A stretch of 64,000 bases of DNA from an uncultured Kordiimonas sp. (lineage in GTDB: Bacteria; Pseudomonadota; Alphaproteobacteria; Sphingomonadales; Kordiimonadaceae): the NCBI GenBank assembly GCA_947503575.1, contig CANNDZ010000001.1:2108001-2172000 (forward strand). Direction: 5' to 3'. The number at the start of each line of letters is the position of its first letter. Position 1 is the first letter of the stretch. Under the pieces are notes generated by a model, which saw only the letters and a program-made list of their open reading frames with translations, was not told the DNA's origin and searched no databases. This document shows positions 9,449-19,143 of the stretch, in pieces. The translations under genes and the position numbers were made by a program.

Positions 9449-10123
9449 TTACTGCCCACCACTTCCGTCGCTAGCGGGTGCTTCGCCGTCTTCTTCTGAG
9501 CCCTCAGTTTGCTGACGCAAAGACAGGGTGACTGTCGGTAACGCGTCATCAAGCTGTTCAATAAACTCGGTCGTCACGTCTAGGCCAGCGGCTGTTTCCA
9601 TTGCCAAACTCTTGCGCATAATGATTTTTGCACCGCGTTCTTTCAGTATGGTACGTAGCAGTGGCCCACGAGCGCGTTCAACCTGGGTCAATGCTTCCCG
9701 GCGCAGATTGTCCAGGAAAAGTTCGTATTGACGAAGATTGGTGGTCTCTTGCTGAAGTTGCAGTTGCATGCGCTGGCTTTCGGTTTGGAAAGCCTGTTCC
9801 TTCTCTGTCCGCTCAGTTTGGTATGCGCTGTCGCCAATAATAGACTTCCGCTTCTCCAGGTCATCGAAGTCAGTCTTCATGCGCTGCTGGAATTGGATCG
9901 CGGTTTGGTCCCAATACCCATCAGGTGATGTACGCTGACGTAGAGCAATAATGGCTTCACGAATTTGCGCTGTTTGAAGATCGAAATCTTTATACGCAGC
10001 AGCCTCGCGCTGCACACGTTCCTGATCAATAATCAGAATATCGGCTGATGCAGCCACGGTTGCACCAGTAGCTATAAGTAGGCCAACAGCGGCCATTTTG
10101 ATCGTTTTTGCGAAGTTACGCAT
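9449..10123 (-). CDS. OmpH/Skp family periplasmic chaperone
   Basis: Skp-like proteins hold unfolded outer-membrane proteins in the periplasm for delivery to BamA. From ATG 10123 the protein has a basic start (MRNFAKTIK), a hydrophobic core and an AxA-type cleavage region, that is, a signal peptide. A long helical, Gln/Glu/Arg-rich coiled-coil region (about residues 60-150) follows, as in Skp tentacles. The C-terminal tail is acidic and Gly/Ser-rich. An alternative ATG at 10138 lacks a ribosome site, whereas GGGG stands nine bases before 10123. The neighbour bamA upstream fits the assignment. Confidence 0.85.
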   Translation of the reverse strand: MRNFAKTIKMAAVGLLIATGATVAASADILIIDQERVQREAAAYKDFDLQTAQIREAIIALRQRTSPDGYWDQTAIQFQQRMKTDFDDLEKRKSIIGDSAYQTERTEKEQAFQTESQRMQLQLQQETTNLRQYELFLDNLRREALTQVERARGPLLRTILKERGAKIIMRKSLAMETAAGLDVTTEFIEQLDDALPTVTLSLRQQTEGSEEDGEAPASDGSGGQ

Positions 10124-10143
10124 GATTGTGTACCCCATGTACT

Positions 10144-12747
10144 CTAAAAAGTTGTTCCCACGTTAAACTGTAGCGACTGTGTACGGTCGCCTAATTGCCT
10201 TCTCAACTGCCGGGACAAGTCAATACGGAATGGGCCAAATGGTGACTGCCATGAAAACCCTATACCAACCGATACCCGTGGTGCAGCACTATCCCCTGCA
10301 ATACAGTTTGTGCTGAAGGGAAATACAAGACTAGGATCTTCTGCAGAAGCAGATTGAAAGTCCAAGAATTCCCTTCTTGAAAACGCGCAATTTGGCCTAT
10401 CATCAATTTGCCCGCGGAACAAGGAGCCAGCGTCAATAAATGCTGACGCATTGATCCCAGTTTCAAGCGCCGCTTCGCCGAGTGGGAAAAACAACTCCGC
10501 GCGTCCAATGTAAAAGGCTGTACCGCCAAGTGCGCTTGTTCGCTGTGTGGTGGTGCCAGAAAAGTCTCTTGGACCGATACCCGCCACATCAAAACCCCGA
10601 ATACGCGGTCCACCGATATAGAACTTGTCTGCCAGTAAGACATTTTGCCCAAGGCCCTGAATAAAGCCGCCCTCGGCACTATACCGGAAGGTCCAGCCAC
10701 GGAAGGGCGTCCAGTAATTATCGGTAGAAATTCTTGATCGCAAGTATCTTACATTACCTCCCAAGCCTGCAAAGTCTTGGCTGAAGGATAAAGATTTACC
10801 GCGCGTTGGTCGGATTAGACTGTTACGGGTATCATAGCTGACCGAGTAGCCAAATATTGATTGAAAACGACTACCGACAGACTCTTGAAATGCTTGACCA
10901 AATCCAACTGCAAGTTCGCTATCCTGAAAAATACCGTCATTGTTGGTATCGAAGTCTATCGCCGTTATATCCCCGTCGTTATTTCGATCAAATCGGTCCA
11001 GCAGTTCTGCGTCGGCGGTAGGGTCCCCGGTTAATTGAGCTTGTACGGAGGTAACGAAACCAGTGAAGGTACTTGTCAGGCGATCATTAGGGATTTCAAC
11101 ATTGTCACGCCGCAAAGTGTAGCGGGTTGATAAAACCCAATACTCATTGAGCGCCATGCCTGCGCGCAACGAAAAGCCCAATGAGTCTTGGTCAAACGCT
11201 GCACCAAAGTTGGAGCTGTCGACGCGCCGAGCAAAGATATCGAAGCCAGCCGCAACTCGTCTGCCCGCAAAATATGGCTCCGTAAAGCCAAGATCAATTT
11301 CTTGTCGAATACCAGAGAGTCTTACGCCCAACCGTAAGTCCTGGCCCCTACCCTGAAAGTTTCTCTGTCTGATAGAGAAGTCGAAAATAAAATTCTCAAG
11401 GCTAGAGAAACCGGCACCCAGGTTTAGTTCTCCCGTTGCCTGTTCTTCCACCGCAACATCCAGAACCATGCGGTCCGGCTGAGACCCCTGCAATTGCTCA
11501 ATTTCAACATTCCTGAAGAAATCCAGGCGCTGAAGACGGTTATCTGATCGATTGACCAGTGCCGAATTAAAGGCGTCACCTTCCTGGAGACGAAATTCCC
11601 GCCGGATGACTTTGTCGAGCGTGACCACGTTTCCGCGAATGTTAATTCGTTCGACATAAACGCGCGGCGCATCAAGGATTCTGAACTTTATGTTCATCAC
11701 GCGGGTTTCGCGGTCACGGTTGATCTCTGGGCGCACGTCGACAAAAGCGTATCCCAGCAACCCAGCAGCGTTTGAGAGTTGTTCGATGGTCTGCTCAATC
11801 GCTTCGGCGTTATAGTCCTGTCCTTGCTGCATCAACAGGAAAGCGCGGAACAATAGTTCGTTAACGTCGCGGATTTCGCTTTCGATTTCGATTTCGCCGA
11901 ACTTATATATCTCACCTTCTTCAACCGTGAAGGTAATAAAAAAGTCTTCGCGATCTGGCGTTAGTTCCGAGACGGCTGAAACCACGCGAAAATCAGCATA
12001 GCCTTGGTTAAGGTAATGCTGGCGAAGGACTTGCTGGTCATAGGCCAGTCTGTCTGGGTCAAATGTGTCATTTGATGTAAAGAACTTCCACCAACGAGAC
12101 TCTTTAGTTGCCAAAACGTCGCGAAGGTCACCGTCGCTGAATACTTTGTTTCCCAAAAAGTTGATCTTGCTGACCTTGGTTTTTGGTCCTTCCTGAATTT
12201 CTATAACCAGATCAACGCGGTTTTGTTCTTGCTGAACCACTTTGGGTTCAATGATCGCGGCAAACCTGCCAGATCGTCTGTACAACTCCAGCATGCGTTG
12301 CACATCAGCGCGAACTCTCGCACGGGTGAAGACCTGCCTTGGACGAAGGCGAACTTCCTCCAAAAGCTCTTCGTTATCGAGCTTCTTGTTGCCCTCAAAA
12401 ATAATCCTGTTGATGATTGGGTTCTCGACAACACGGACGATCAATACCCCGTTACTCTCTGTCAGCTCAACATCGGAAAATAAGCCGGTGGCGAAAAGGT
12501 TTTTCAGACTTATGTCAAGCAACGCTGGATCAAATGGGTCGCCTGGCCGCACTGATAGATAGGACGCGATTGTTTCTGGTTCGACACGCTCGTTGCCAGA
12601 AACAGAAATTTGTCTGATTATGGGAACCTGCTGTTGCTGTCCTGCTCCAGCTTGCTGGGCTGCAACATCTGGAATCATGAGAAAAACAGCAAAAAAGCTC
12701 AAAACCAGAACGATAGGTTTTGCTGAACGCGTTAATAAAAAACTCAA
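10144..12747 (-). CDS. bamA: Outer membrane protein assembly factor BamA
   Basis: BamA is the outer-membrane Omp85 barrel that folds and inserts other beta-barrel proteins. The 867-residue protein has a signal peptide (basic start, hydrophobic stretch, VAAQQ), several POTRA repeats (about residues 40-440, including ISVSGNERVEP and INIRGNVVTLDKVIRREF) and a C-terminal barrel (about 460-867) with the RGFDVAGIGPRD region typical of the Omp85 L6 loop (VRGF/Y). It ends in Phe. The start appears to be TTG, as no ATG lies before the signal peptide. An insertion around residues 615-650 contains DRNNDGDITAIDFDTNNDG, resembling calcium-binding loops, inside the barrel region. It is preceded by rseP. 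Confidence 0.95.
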   Translation of the reverse strand: MSFLLTRSAKPIVLVLSFFAVFLMIPDVAAQQAGAGQQQQVPIIRQISVSGNERVEPETIASYLSVRPGDPFDPALLDISLKNLFATGLFSDVELTESNGVLIVRVVENPIINRIIFEGNKKLDNEELLEEVRLRPRQVFTRARVRADVQRMLELYRRSGRFAAIIEPKVVQQEQNRVDLVIEIQEGPKTKVSKINFLGNKVFSDGDLRDVLATKESRWWKFFTSNDTFDPDRLAYDQQVLRQHYLNQGYADFRVVSAVSELTPDREDFFITFTVEEGEIYKFGEIEIESEIRDVNELLFRAFLLMQQGQDYNAEAIEQTIEQLSNAAGLLGYAFVDVRPEINRDRETRVMNIKFRILDAPRVYVERINIRGNVVTLDKVIRREFRLQEGDAFNSALVNRSDNRLQRLDFFRNVEIEQLQGSQPDRMVLDVAVEEQATGELNLGAGFSSLENFIFDFSIRQRNFQGRGQDLRLGVRLSGIRQEIDLGFTEPYFAGRRVAAGFDIFARRVDSSNFGAAFDQDSLGFSLRAGMALNEYWVLSTRYTLRRDNVEIPNDRLTSTFTGFVTSVQAQLTGDPTADAELLDRFDRNNDGDITAIDFDTNNDGIFQDSELAVGFGQAFQESVGSRFQSIFGYSVSYDTRNSLIRPTRGKSLSFSQDFAGLGGNVRYLRSRISTDNYWTPFRGWTFRYSAEGGFIQGLGQNVLLADKFYIGGPRIRGFDVAGIGPRDFSGTTTQRTSALGGTAFYIGRAELFFPLGEAALETGINASAFIDAGSLFRGQIDDRPNCAFSRREFLDFQSASAEDPSLVFPFSTNCIAGDSAAPRVSVGIGFSWQSPFGPFRIDLSRQLRRQLGDRTQSLQFNVGTTF

Positions 12748-12797
12748 GTCTTAGCCCAATCCAAAATAGTCTCTTGCGCAATGGTCGTGAAATTGGC

Positions 12798-13907
12798 CTA
12801 GAGCGCCATAGATTGCAAGTCATTCAAGGTCACAAAAACCATAAAAATAAGCATTAAAGCCATTCCGGCGGCAAAACTGGCCTCTTGCGCTTTTTTGCTA
12901 AGGGGTGAACCCTTAACGGCCTCAAGCCCATAGAACATCAAGTGGCCACCATCTAGCACAGGAATTGGTAACAAATTTACGATACCAAGGTTCAGAGACA
13001 GAATGGCGAGGAAGAAAATAAAGCTTGTCAAACTTATGCTCGCTGCCTCTCCAACCATGTTTGCAATCCTTACCGGGCCGCCGAGTTCTTTAACAGATCG
13101 AACGCCAAGCACTATCTGACCCAATGTGGTGAACATCATGTCACCCATGTCGACCGTTTGGCGTACACCTTCATTCAGCGCGGCCACCACACCCAGTTCC
13201 ATTAGTACAGGTCTGCCAGACCCAACCCCGAGGCGCCCAAGTGGGTACTGATTGCCAAAACGGTCCTGCATGTAGGTTATGTCAAGTGTAACCATAATAG
13301 TCTGGCGCGCGCCGTCTCTCTCGACAACCAAGGGGATGGTTGCTGCAGGATAAAGACGAATAATATTGCCGACATCACTAAAGCGACTAACAGTCTCGCC
13401 ATTTACGGAAATGATACGATCGTCCGGCAGAAGACCCGCCTTATCAGCGGCCGATTGCTCAACAATGCTGGCAATTACTGGTTCTGAAATGGATACACCG
13501 TTTGTGAAGGCAAAAGCCGCAAAAACCAAAGCCGCCGCAACCAGATTGATTGCGGGGCCTGCAAAGACGATCAAAGCACGCTGCCACACTGGTTTATAGT
13601 GAAAACAAACGTTTTTTTCTTCGTCGCTTATATCCTCTGGAATGTCCCCGGGGTTGCTCGCAGCCGACGCGTCACCAAAAAACTTTACGTATCCACCAAG
13701 CGGCAAAATACTGAACTTCCACCGCGTACCGTTTTTGTCGGTTCTTCCAAAGACTTCTTTACCCATGCCAATTGAAAATGTGTCAACTTTGACGCCAAAA
13801 ATTCGGGCAACAATGAAGTGCCCCCATTCATGGATAAAAACAAGAATAGAAAAGCCGCCAATAAAGGCAGCAATAGTGAATAGAATTCCTGGACCTTCGG
13901 TTTCCAT
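12798..13907 (-). CDS. rseP: RIP metalloprotease RseP (site-2 protease)
   Basis: RseP cleaves membrane-bound anti-sigma factors and signal-peptide remnants within the membrane. The zinc-site HExxH motif is at residues 26-30 (HEWGH) in the first membrane helix. A PDZ domain follows in the middle (about 125-205), and the second zinc-ligand motif NLLPIPVLDGGH lies near residue 315. At 369 residues it has one PDZ domain rather than the two of E. coli RseP (450), like the Caulobacter MmpA form. It lies between dxr and bamA as in other alphaproteobacteria. Confidence 0.94.
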   Translation of the reverse strand: METEGPGILFTIAAFIGGFSILVFIHEWGHFIVARIFGVKVDTFSIGMGKEVFGRTDKNGTRWKFSILPLGGYVKFFGDASAASNPGDIPEDISDEEKNVCFHYKPVWQRALIVFAGPAINLVAAALVFAAFAFTNGVSISEPVIASIVEQSAADKAGLLPDDRIISVNGETVSRFSDVGNIIRLYPAATIPLVVERDGARQTIMVTLDITYMQDRFGNQYPLGRLGVGSGRPVLMELGVVAALNEGVRQTVDMGDMMFTTLGQIVLGVRSVKELGGPVRIANMVGEAASISLTSFIFFLAILSLNLGIVNLLPIPVLDGGHLMFYGLEAVKGSPLSKKAQEASFAAGMALMLIFMVFVTLNDLQSMAL

Positions 13908-13947
13908 AGCTAAACTCGTTACTCCTGAGTCATTGGTCTATTCGCCG

Positions 13948-15120
13948 TCATTGCGCGTGGTGTTCAACCAGTGCCTGTGCGGCACGTCGAGCTTCCATAT
14001 CATATTCAAACACCATTGAAAGTGATTGTGGCGCTTTCATGTCACTTTTATCAAGGGCAGACTTAACGACAGATGAAATATCCATGAACCCTATTTGGCC
14101 TGCCAGAAAGGCTTCAACTGCTATTTCGTTAGCAGCATTGAGAACAATGGGTGCCGCACCACCGTGATGCAAGCTCTGCATAGCCAAATCAAGGCACGGA
14201 AACGTATCCAGATCAGGCTCTGCAAAAGTTAAATCTGCGTTTTTAGGTAATGACAAACGATCAACAGGTGCATTCATCCGATTAGGCCAAGCTAGCGCAT
14301 AGGCAATAGGTGTGCGCATGTCAGGACTGCCCAACTGCGCCAGGACACTCCCATCCGCATATTGGACCATGGAGTGAATTATTGACTGTGGATGAACCAC
14401 AACTTCGATTTGATCCGCTGCAACCGGGAACAAATGAAAGGCTTCTATTAATTCCAGGCCTTTATTCATCATTGTCGCCGAGTCTACAGATATTTTGGGG
14501 CCCATACTCCAGTTAGGGTGGGCGATCGCTTCTTCAGGTGTCACGTTTTTAAGGCAATCTCCCCGCCGGTTCCAAAACGGTCCTCCAGAAGCGGTTAGAA
14601 TTATTTTTTCCACTGAGGCAGGTCTGTCAAAATCAAACACTTGGAAAATTGCATTATGCTCGGAGTCAACAGGTAAAATTTTGGCATTATTGGCGTCGGC
14701 CTCTTTCATGAAAAGGTCACCAGCACAAACCAAGCATTCTTTGTTGGCTAAGGCAATTGTTGCGCCGCGTTGCACCGCAGCGAGTGTTGGTGTCAGGCCT
14801 GCAGAACCAACGATCGCCGCCATAACCAAGTCACTGCTTCGCTCAGCCGCTTCGATAAGTGCTGCTTGACCCGCTCCACATGCGATATTGGTACCAGAAA
14901 GAGCTTGCTTGAGAGTGCTATATTGCTCTGCGTTTCCGACAACAGCAAATTCCACATCAAACTCGATAGCCAGTGTAGCTAATTCTTCGACGCTATTGTT
15001 TGCGGTTAATGCAACGACCTTGAACGCGTCTCTATTCTTTCTAACAAGGTCAAGCGTACTTAACCCAACTGAGCCTGTTGCTCCCAGAATTGAAATGGAC
15101 TTCGGCGACACATTGGACAT
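13948..15120 (-). CDS. dxr: 1-deoxy-D-xylulose-5-phosphate reductoisomerase
   Basis: Dxr makes 2-C-methylerythritol 4-phosphate, the first committed step of the MEP isoprenoid pathway, using NADPH. Visible motifs are ISILGATGSVG (NADPH loop) at the start, DSEHNAIFQ (metal ligand region) and SATMMNKGLELIEA (active site). ATG 15120 is chosen because GGAG stands nine bases before it; a TTG at 15129 that overlaps the cdsA stop has no spacing for a ribosome site. The length of 390 residues is normal. Its product feeds the undecaprenyl pathway encoded next door by uppS. Confidence 0.95.
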   Translation of the reverse strand: MSNVSPKSISILGATGSVGLSTLDLVRKNRDAFKVVALTANNSVEELATLAIEFDVEFAVVGNAEQYSTLKQALSGTNIACGAGQAALIEAAERSSDLVMAAIVGSAGLTPTLAAVQRGATIALANKECLVCAGDLFMKEADANNAKILPVDSEHNAIFQVFDFDRPASVEKIILTASGGPFWNRRGDCLKNVTPEEAIAHPNWSMGPKISVDSATMMNKGLELIEAFHLFPVAADQIEVVVHPQSIIHSMVQYADGSVLAQLGSPDMRTPIAYALAWPNRMNAPVDRLSLPKNADLTFAEPDLDTFPCLDLAMQSLHHGGAAPIVLNAANEIAVEAFLAGQIGFMDISSVVKSALDKSDMKAPQSLSMVFEYDMEARRAAQALVEHHAQ

Positions 15121-15125
15121 TTCAG

Positions 15126-15959
15126 TCAACTCCAGTTCATATCAGCTATGTTCATTGATATAGCCACAAAGGGTGCCGCAAAAACCAGGCCGTCAACACG
15201 GTCTAATATCCCGCCATGGCCGGGGATTAGGGCACCGCTATCTTTTTTGTCGAGCGCTCTTTTAACAGCGCTCTCATAAAGGTCACCAATCTGAGCGACA
15301 ACAGCAACAACGGCGGCCAGCGCAGGCATAATTACGGGGTTCCCATATTCAAAAATTAGAGAAATCGCAAGCGATACCAAGGCAGCCAATGCCATTCCGC
15401 CAATTAATCCTGCCCAGGTTTTCTTTGGGCTTATTCGGGGGGCTAGCTTCGGTCCACCTATGCCCTTTCCTGCAAAGTATCCGCCAACATCCATCGCCCA
15501 AACCGCAAAAAATAGCCAAATTACCAATATTCCATGGCTGTCCTGCTCCCGTAACCACGCCATGGCCACAACGGCAAAAGAAACATAGCAAACACCCACA
15601 AATGCATTGGCTGTGTTTCGCCCCTTTGTCTTTTCTACCACCAGCCTTTTTGGCGGTAATGCGACCAAGACAAAGCCGATACCTAACAAAAAGGTAACCA
15701 ACATTGCGTTGCTTATCTCGAAGTAGTTTGATGTTACCAGCGCTGTCGGGATTATTATGGCTAGCAGCCCTATATTCCTCAAGGGAGACCTAGGGACTTC
15801 GGTCAGTTCACACCATTCCCGGTACATCAACGAGGCGCCCACAACCAACAGGGCGAAAAACCACCAACCACCTAGGTAAATCAGCCCCAGAACAACTGGA
15901 AGAAGTGAAAGCGCTGATACGATACGTTGAGACAGGTTTTCCGATAAACCAAGAGGCAT
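15126..15959 (-). CDS. cdsA: Phosphatidate cytidylyltransferase
   Basis: CdsA makes CDP-diacylglycerol from phosphatidate and CTP, the branch point of phospholipid synthesis in the inner membrane. The 277-residue protein is strongly hydrophobic with about seven to eight membrane segments. The C-terminal signature is present: SPKKTWAGLIGG and, near the end, the family pattern GDLYESAVKRALDKKDSG followed by PGHGGILDRVDG. The start is taken at ATG 15959; a TTG at 15971 would leave no room for a ribosome site after uppS, whose stop is 19 bases upstream of the ATG. Confidence 0.93.
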   Translation of the reverse strand: MPLGLSENLSQRIVSALSLLPVVLGLIYLGGWWFFALLVVGASLMYREWCELTEVPRSPLRNIGLLAIIIPTALVTSNYFEISNAMLVTFLLGIGFVLVALPPKRLVVEKTKGRNTANAFVGVCYVSFAVVAMAWLREQDSHGILVIWLFFAVWAMDVGGYFAGKGIGGPKLAPRISPKKTWAGLIGGMALAALVSLAISLIFEYGNPVIMPALAAVVAVVAQIGDLYESAVKRALDKKDSGALIPGHGGILDRVDGLVFAAPFVAISMNIADMNWS

Positions 15960-15977
15960 ATTGAGACCCAATACCTT

Positions 15978-16721
15978 TTAAGGTCTAGCGCCGTAGCGCC
16001 GGTCTCTAGTCTGGAAATCAATAACAGCATCCGAAAAACTCTGGCGCGTAAAATCAGGCCAAAGAACCGGAAGAAAAGAAAATTCTGCATAAGCCGCCTG
16101 CCACATCAAAAAATTGGACAAGCGCTTTTCACCGCTGGTTCTGATGATCAGGTCGGGGTGCGGTATGCTGGCTGTGTACAAGGCCTCCTCAACCGTTCTC
16201 TCAGAAATATCAGCCACATTTAACGAACCTTCGGCGACACGTGAGGCAATCGCTTTGCAGGCTTCTGCTATCTCTTCCCTGGCGCCATAGCTAAGGGCAA
16301 CCAAAAGAGTAAGGCGCGTATTATGGCGCGTTTCTGTTTCCGCGTGCTTTATCAGGTCTTGGATATCCTCGCTCAATGTGTCTCGCCGACCAATAACTTG
16401 TAGCTTGACGCCTTCCTTTGACAGCGTCCGTATCTCGCGTTTCAGATACATTCTCAGCAGGCCCATTAGGTCGCGGACCTCGTCTGGAGGGCGGTTCCAA
16501 TTCTCAGATGAAAAAGCATAAAGAGTGAGGTAGGAAACACCATTATCAATGGCGCCATGGATGGCTTCCTTTACTGCATCAGCGCCCTTTCGGTGGCCTT
16601 TGCTGCGGGAAACACCATTTTTCGTCGCCCATCTACCGTTGCCGTCCATGATAATGGCAACATGAGTTGGTACTGGAGGAGAGCCTGTCTCCAAAGATGC
16701 GGCGGCTTCTGCTCTCATCAT
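15978..16721 (-). CDS. uppS: Isoprenyl (undecaprenyl) diphosphate synthase
   Basis: This cis-prenyltransferase builds the C55 carrier lipid for peptidoglycan and surface polysaccharide. It shows the first conserved block HVAIIMDGNGRWA (catalytic Asp), then LTLYAFSSENW, and the C-terminal DLIIRTSGEKRLSNFLMWQAAYAE block that binds diphosphate. About 247 residues is typical. The ATG at 16721 shares a base with the frr TGA stop, so translation is coupled. Note that it follows frr directly, as in most proteobacteria. Confidence 0.95.
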   Translation of the reverse strand: MMRAEAAASLETGSPPVPTHVAIIMDGNGRWATKNGVSRSKGHRKGADAVKEAIHGAIDNGVSYLTLYAFSSENWNRPPDEVRDLMGLLRMYLKREIRTLSKEGVKLQVIGRRDTLSEDIQDLIKHAETETRHNTRLTLLVALSYGAREEIAEACKAIASRVAEGSLNVADISERTVEEALYTASIPHPDLIIRTSGEKRLSNFLMWQAAYAEFSFLPVLWPDFTRQSFSDAVIDFQTRDRRYGARP

Positions 16722-17284
16722 CAAACCTGCATGATTTCCGCTTCTTTAGTGCTCAGTGCGTCGTCTACACTACTGACATATGTATTGGTCAGTTCTTGGA
16801 CTTCTTCGGAATACATTTTGTGGTCATCTTCACTGATGATTTTATCTTTCTCCAGCCTTTTTAGGGTATCCATACCATCACGGCGGACATTGCGGATGGC
16901 AATACGTCCCTGCTCCGCATACTTTGCAGCCACTTTGGCTAGTTCTGCGCGGCGCTCTTCGTTTAACTCAGGGATAGGAATACGGACTAACTGTCCGTCC
17001 AGCATTGGGTTCAACCCCAGGCCGGAATTTCGGATGGCTTTTTCTACTGCGGCTGCATTCGACTTGTCCCAAACCTGAACAGACAGCATTCTGGGTTCTG
17101 GTACAGTCACGGTACCAACCTGATTGAGAGGCATGGTCGATCCGTAAACATCTACAGTTATGGGATCAAGAAGGGCGGCGGACGCTCTGCCAGTGCGCAG
17201 GCCTGCAAATTCAGTTTTCAAAGCCTCAACTGCGCCTTTCATTCTGCGCTCAATGTCACCTAAATCAATATCATCATCACTCAT
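16721..17284 (-). CDS. frr: Ribosome recycling factor
   Basis: RRF splits post-termination ribosomes together with EF-G and IF3. The 187-residue protein has the usual length and motifs: [14 protein letters not shown] near the start, and [23 protein letters not shown] in the middle. The final helix reads [20 protein letters not shown] precedes the start with good spacing, and the pyrH stop is only a base away, consistent with a pyrH-frr-uppS-cdsA operon. Confidence 0.97.
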   Translation of the reverse strand: MSDDDIDLGDIERRMKGAVEALKTEFAGLRTGRASAALLDPITVDVYGSTMPLNQVGTVTVPEPRMLSVQVWDKSNAAAVEKAIRNSGLGLNPMLDGQLVRIPIPELNEERRAELAKVAAKYAEQGRIAIRNVRRDGMDTLKRLEKDKIISEDDHKMYSEEVQELTNTYVSSVDDALSTKEAEIMQV

Positions 17285-17285
17285 G

Positions 17286-18011
17286 TTACTTCTCCTCGCC
17301 TACAACCGTGCAGGTACCACCACCTTGAAGCACATGTACAAGCTCATTTTCTGTATGAATGGAAAAGACCACAATTGGAATATTATTTTCACGGCTCAAT
17401 GAAATTGCCGATGCATCCATTACTTTCAGGTCTTGTCGCAATACATCCATATAAGACAATGTTTCATAGCGTACAGCCGATGGATCGGTTTTAGGGTCTG
17501 CGTTGTAAACGCCATCCACTTGTGTGCCCTTGAGAAGCGCATCACAGTTCATCTCTGCTGCCCGCAATGCTGCAGCGGTGTCTGTAGTGAAAAACGGATT
17601 ACCCGTGCCAGCAGCAAATATGACGACACGGCCCTTTTCAAGGTGACGGATTGCGCGGCGCCGAATATACGGCTCGCTAACGCTTGCCATGGGAATGGCC
17701 GACAAAACGCGGGTGTCCACGCCGACCTGTTCAAGGGAGTTTTGCAGCGCCAGGGCATTCATCACTGTCGCAAGCATACCCATATGGTCTGCAGTAGACC
17801 TATCAAGCCCTTCTGCGGCTCCTTTTATGCCACGAAAAATATTGCCGCCACCAACAACAACGCAAACCTCAGCACCAATATCACGTGCTTGTTTTATTTC
17901 GTTGGATACCCGTGTGGCTGTTTCTGGGTCTATTCCATAACTGCCTTTGCCCATCAGGGCTTCGCCAGACAGTTTAAGCAAAATACGTTTGTAGCGCGGC
18001 GTTGCAGACAT
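17286..18011 (-). CDS. pyrH: UMP kinase
   Basis: PyrH phosphorylates UMP to UDP and is the hexameric bacterial enzyme of the amino-acid-kinase fold. The 241-residue protein begins [16 protein letters not shown], and carries [11 protein letters not shown], the [13 protein letters not shown] stretch and the [17 protein letters not shown] nucleotide-binding region, all characteristic. It is the first gene after the tsf terminator and begins a block continuing into frr. Confidence 0.97.
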   Translation of the reverse strand: MSATPRYKRILLKLSGEALMGKGSYGIDPETATRVSNEIKQARDIGAEVCVVVGGGNIFRGIKGAAEGLDRSTADHMGMLATVMNALALQNSLEQVGVDTRVLSAIPMASVSEPYIRRRAIRHLEKGRVVIFAAGTGNPFFTTDTAAALRAAEMNCDALLKGTQVDGVYNADPKTDPSAVRYETLSYMDVLRQDLKVMDASAISLSRENNIPIVVFSIHTENELVHVLQGGGTCTVVGEEK

Positions 18012-18150
18012 CTGCGACCTAACTCCCCTATTTCCCCCACCCGCGCTTAGGAGCGCTTATCGGGCGCAGCTTATCTTCTTCGATAGTTGTTTGCCATATA
18101 TGATTTAGCTTTCAACAACAATTTATTGGCTGCTTATATCAAAATGACGA

Positions 18151-18180
18151 AAAAAAAGCCCGGATGCCAATGCACCGGGC
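18151..18180 (-). terminator. Rho-independent terminator after tsf
   Basis: On the minus strand, GCCCGGTGC pairs with GCATCCGGGC (one bulged base) around a four-base loop, followed by eight T. It separates the rpsB-tsf transcript from pyrH. Confidence 0.85.
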
Positions 18181-18202
18181 CTCTTTATTGGTTTTACAAG
18201 GA

Positions 18203-19129
18203 TTAAACGCCAGCTGCGGCAGCAACCTCAGCGGCGAAATCATCTTCTTTTTTCTCGATGCCATCACCAACTTCCATACGAACAAATTGAACAAGCTCAA
18301 TTGCTGTACCTGCTTCTTTGGCAGCGTTTTCGATCACTTTTGAAACTTTTGTTTCACCATCAATCACAAATGTCTGATGCAACAGAACAACTTCTTCCAG
18401 ATACTTACGCATCCGACCAACAATCATTTTTTCAATGATTGCTTCAGGCTTACCGCTTTCACGGGCTTTGTCCATCTGAACTTGCTTTTCACGCTCTACA
18501 ACCTGGGGATCAAGATCATCCTCACCGAGCGACGCCGGATTAGTTGCCGCAATGTGCATAGCCAGCTGTTTACCGAGAGGCGCAAGAACATCGGCACCTG
18601 CGTCCGATTTCAGCCCGACAAGTACAGCAATTTTGCCCATTCCATCAGTAACAGCACCGTGAATATATGAAGCAACCAAACCGTTGGTGACCTCAATGGT
18701 CGCTGCACGGCGTAAGTTCATATTCTCACCGATTTTCGCGATGTTATCTGTCAGCACCTCTGCAACTGTTTTATCAGTACCTGGATAAGTAGCCGCCGCG
18801 ATTGCTTCGATATCATCACCAGTCTCAAACGCAACGGTTGCAACATCACCTACAAATGACTGGAACTGCTCATTACGCGCAACAAAATCAGTTTCAGAGT
18901 TTACTTCTGCAACTGTGCCTTTAGTTCCCTCTGCTTTCGCTGCAACCAGGCCCTCGGCAGCAACGCGGCCTTGTTTTTTTCCTGCTGAAGCAAGCCCTTT
19001 TGCGCGCAACCAGTCTACGGCCGCTTCAATGTTGCCATCATTTTCAGCTAACGCTTTTTTACAATCCATCATGCCTGCGCCAGACTTTTCGCGCAGTTCT
19101 TTAACAAGAGCGGCAGTAATTTGTGCCAT
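18203..19129 (-). CDS. tsf: Elongation factor Ts
   Basis: EF-Ts is the nucleotide exchange factor of EF-Tu. The start at ATG 19129 ([22 protein letters not shown]) follows the ribosome site GGAG and gives the exact family N-terminus; an upstream in-frame GTG-type start at 19159 would add unrelated residues. The core motifs [10 protein letters not shown] (EF-Tu-contact TDFVAR motif) and [11 protein letters not shown] are present. The 308-residue length is normal. It is co-directional with rpsB, separated by 85 bases holding two hairpins. Confidence 0.97.
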   Translation of the reverse strand: MAQITAALVKELREKSGAGMMDCKKALAENDGNIEAAVDWLRAKGLASAGKKQGRVAAEGLVAAKAEGTKGTVAEVNSETDFVARNEQFQSFVGDVATVAFETGDDIEAIAAATYPGTDKTVAEVLTDNIAKIGENMNLRRAATIEVTNGLVASYIHGAVTDGMGKIAVLVGLKSDAGADVLAPLGKQLAMHIAATNPASLGEDDLDPQVVEREKQVQMDKARESGKPEAIIEKMIVGRMRKYLEEVVLLHQTFVIDGETKVSKVIENAAKEAGTAIELVQFVRMEVGDGIEKKEDDFAAEVAAAAGV

Positions 19130-19143
19130 CGGTGATCTCCTGA

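Noticed and set aside
17433-18050. Plus-strand frame of 205 codons opposite pyrH
   Set aside because: Antisense to pyrH with no motif or ribosome site.
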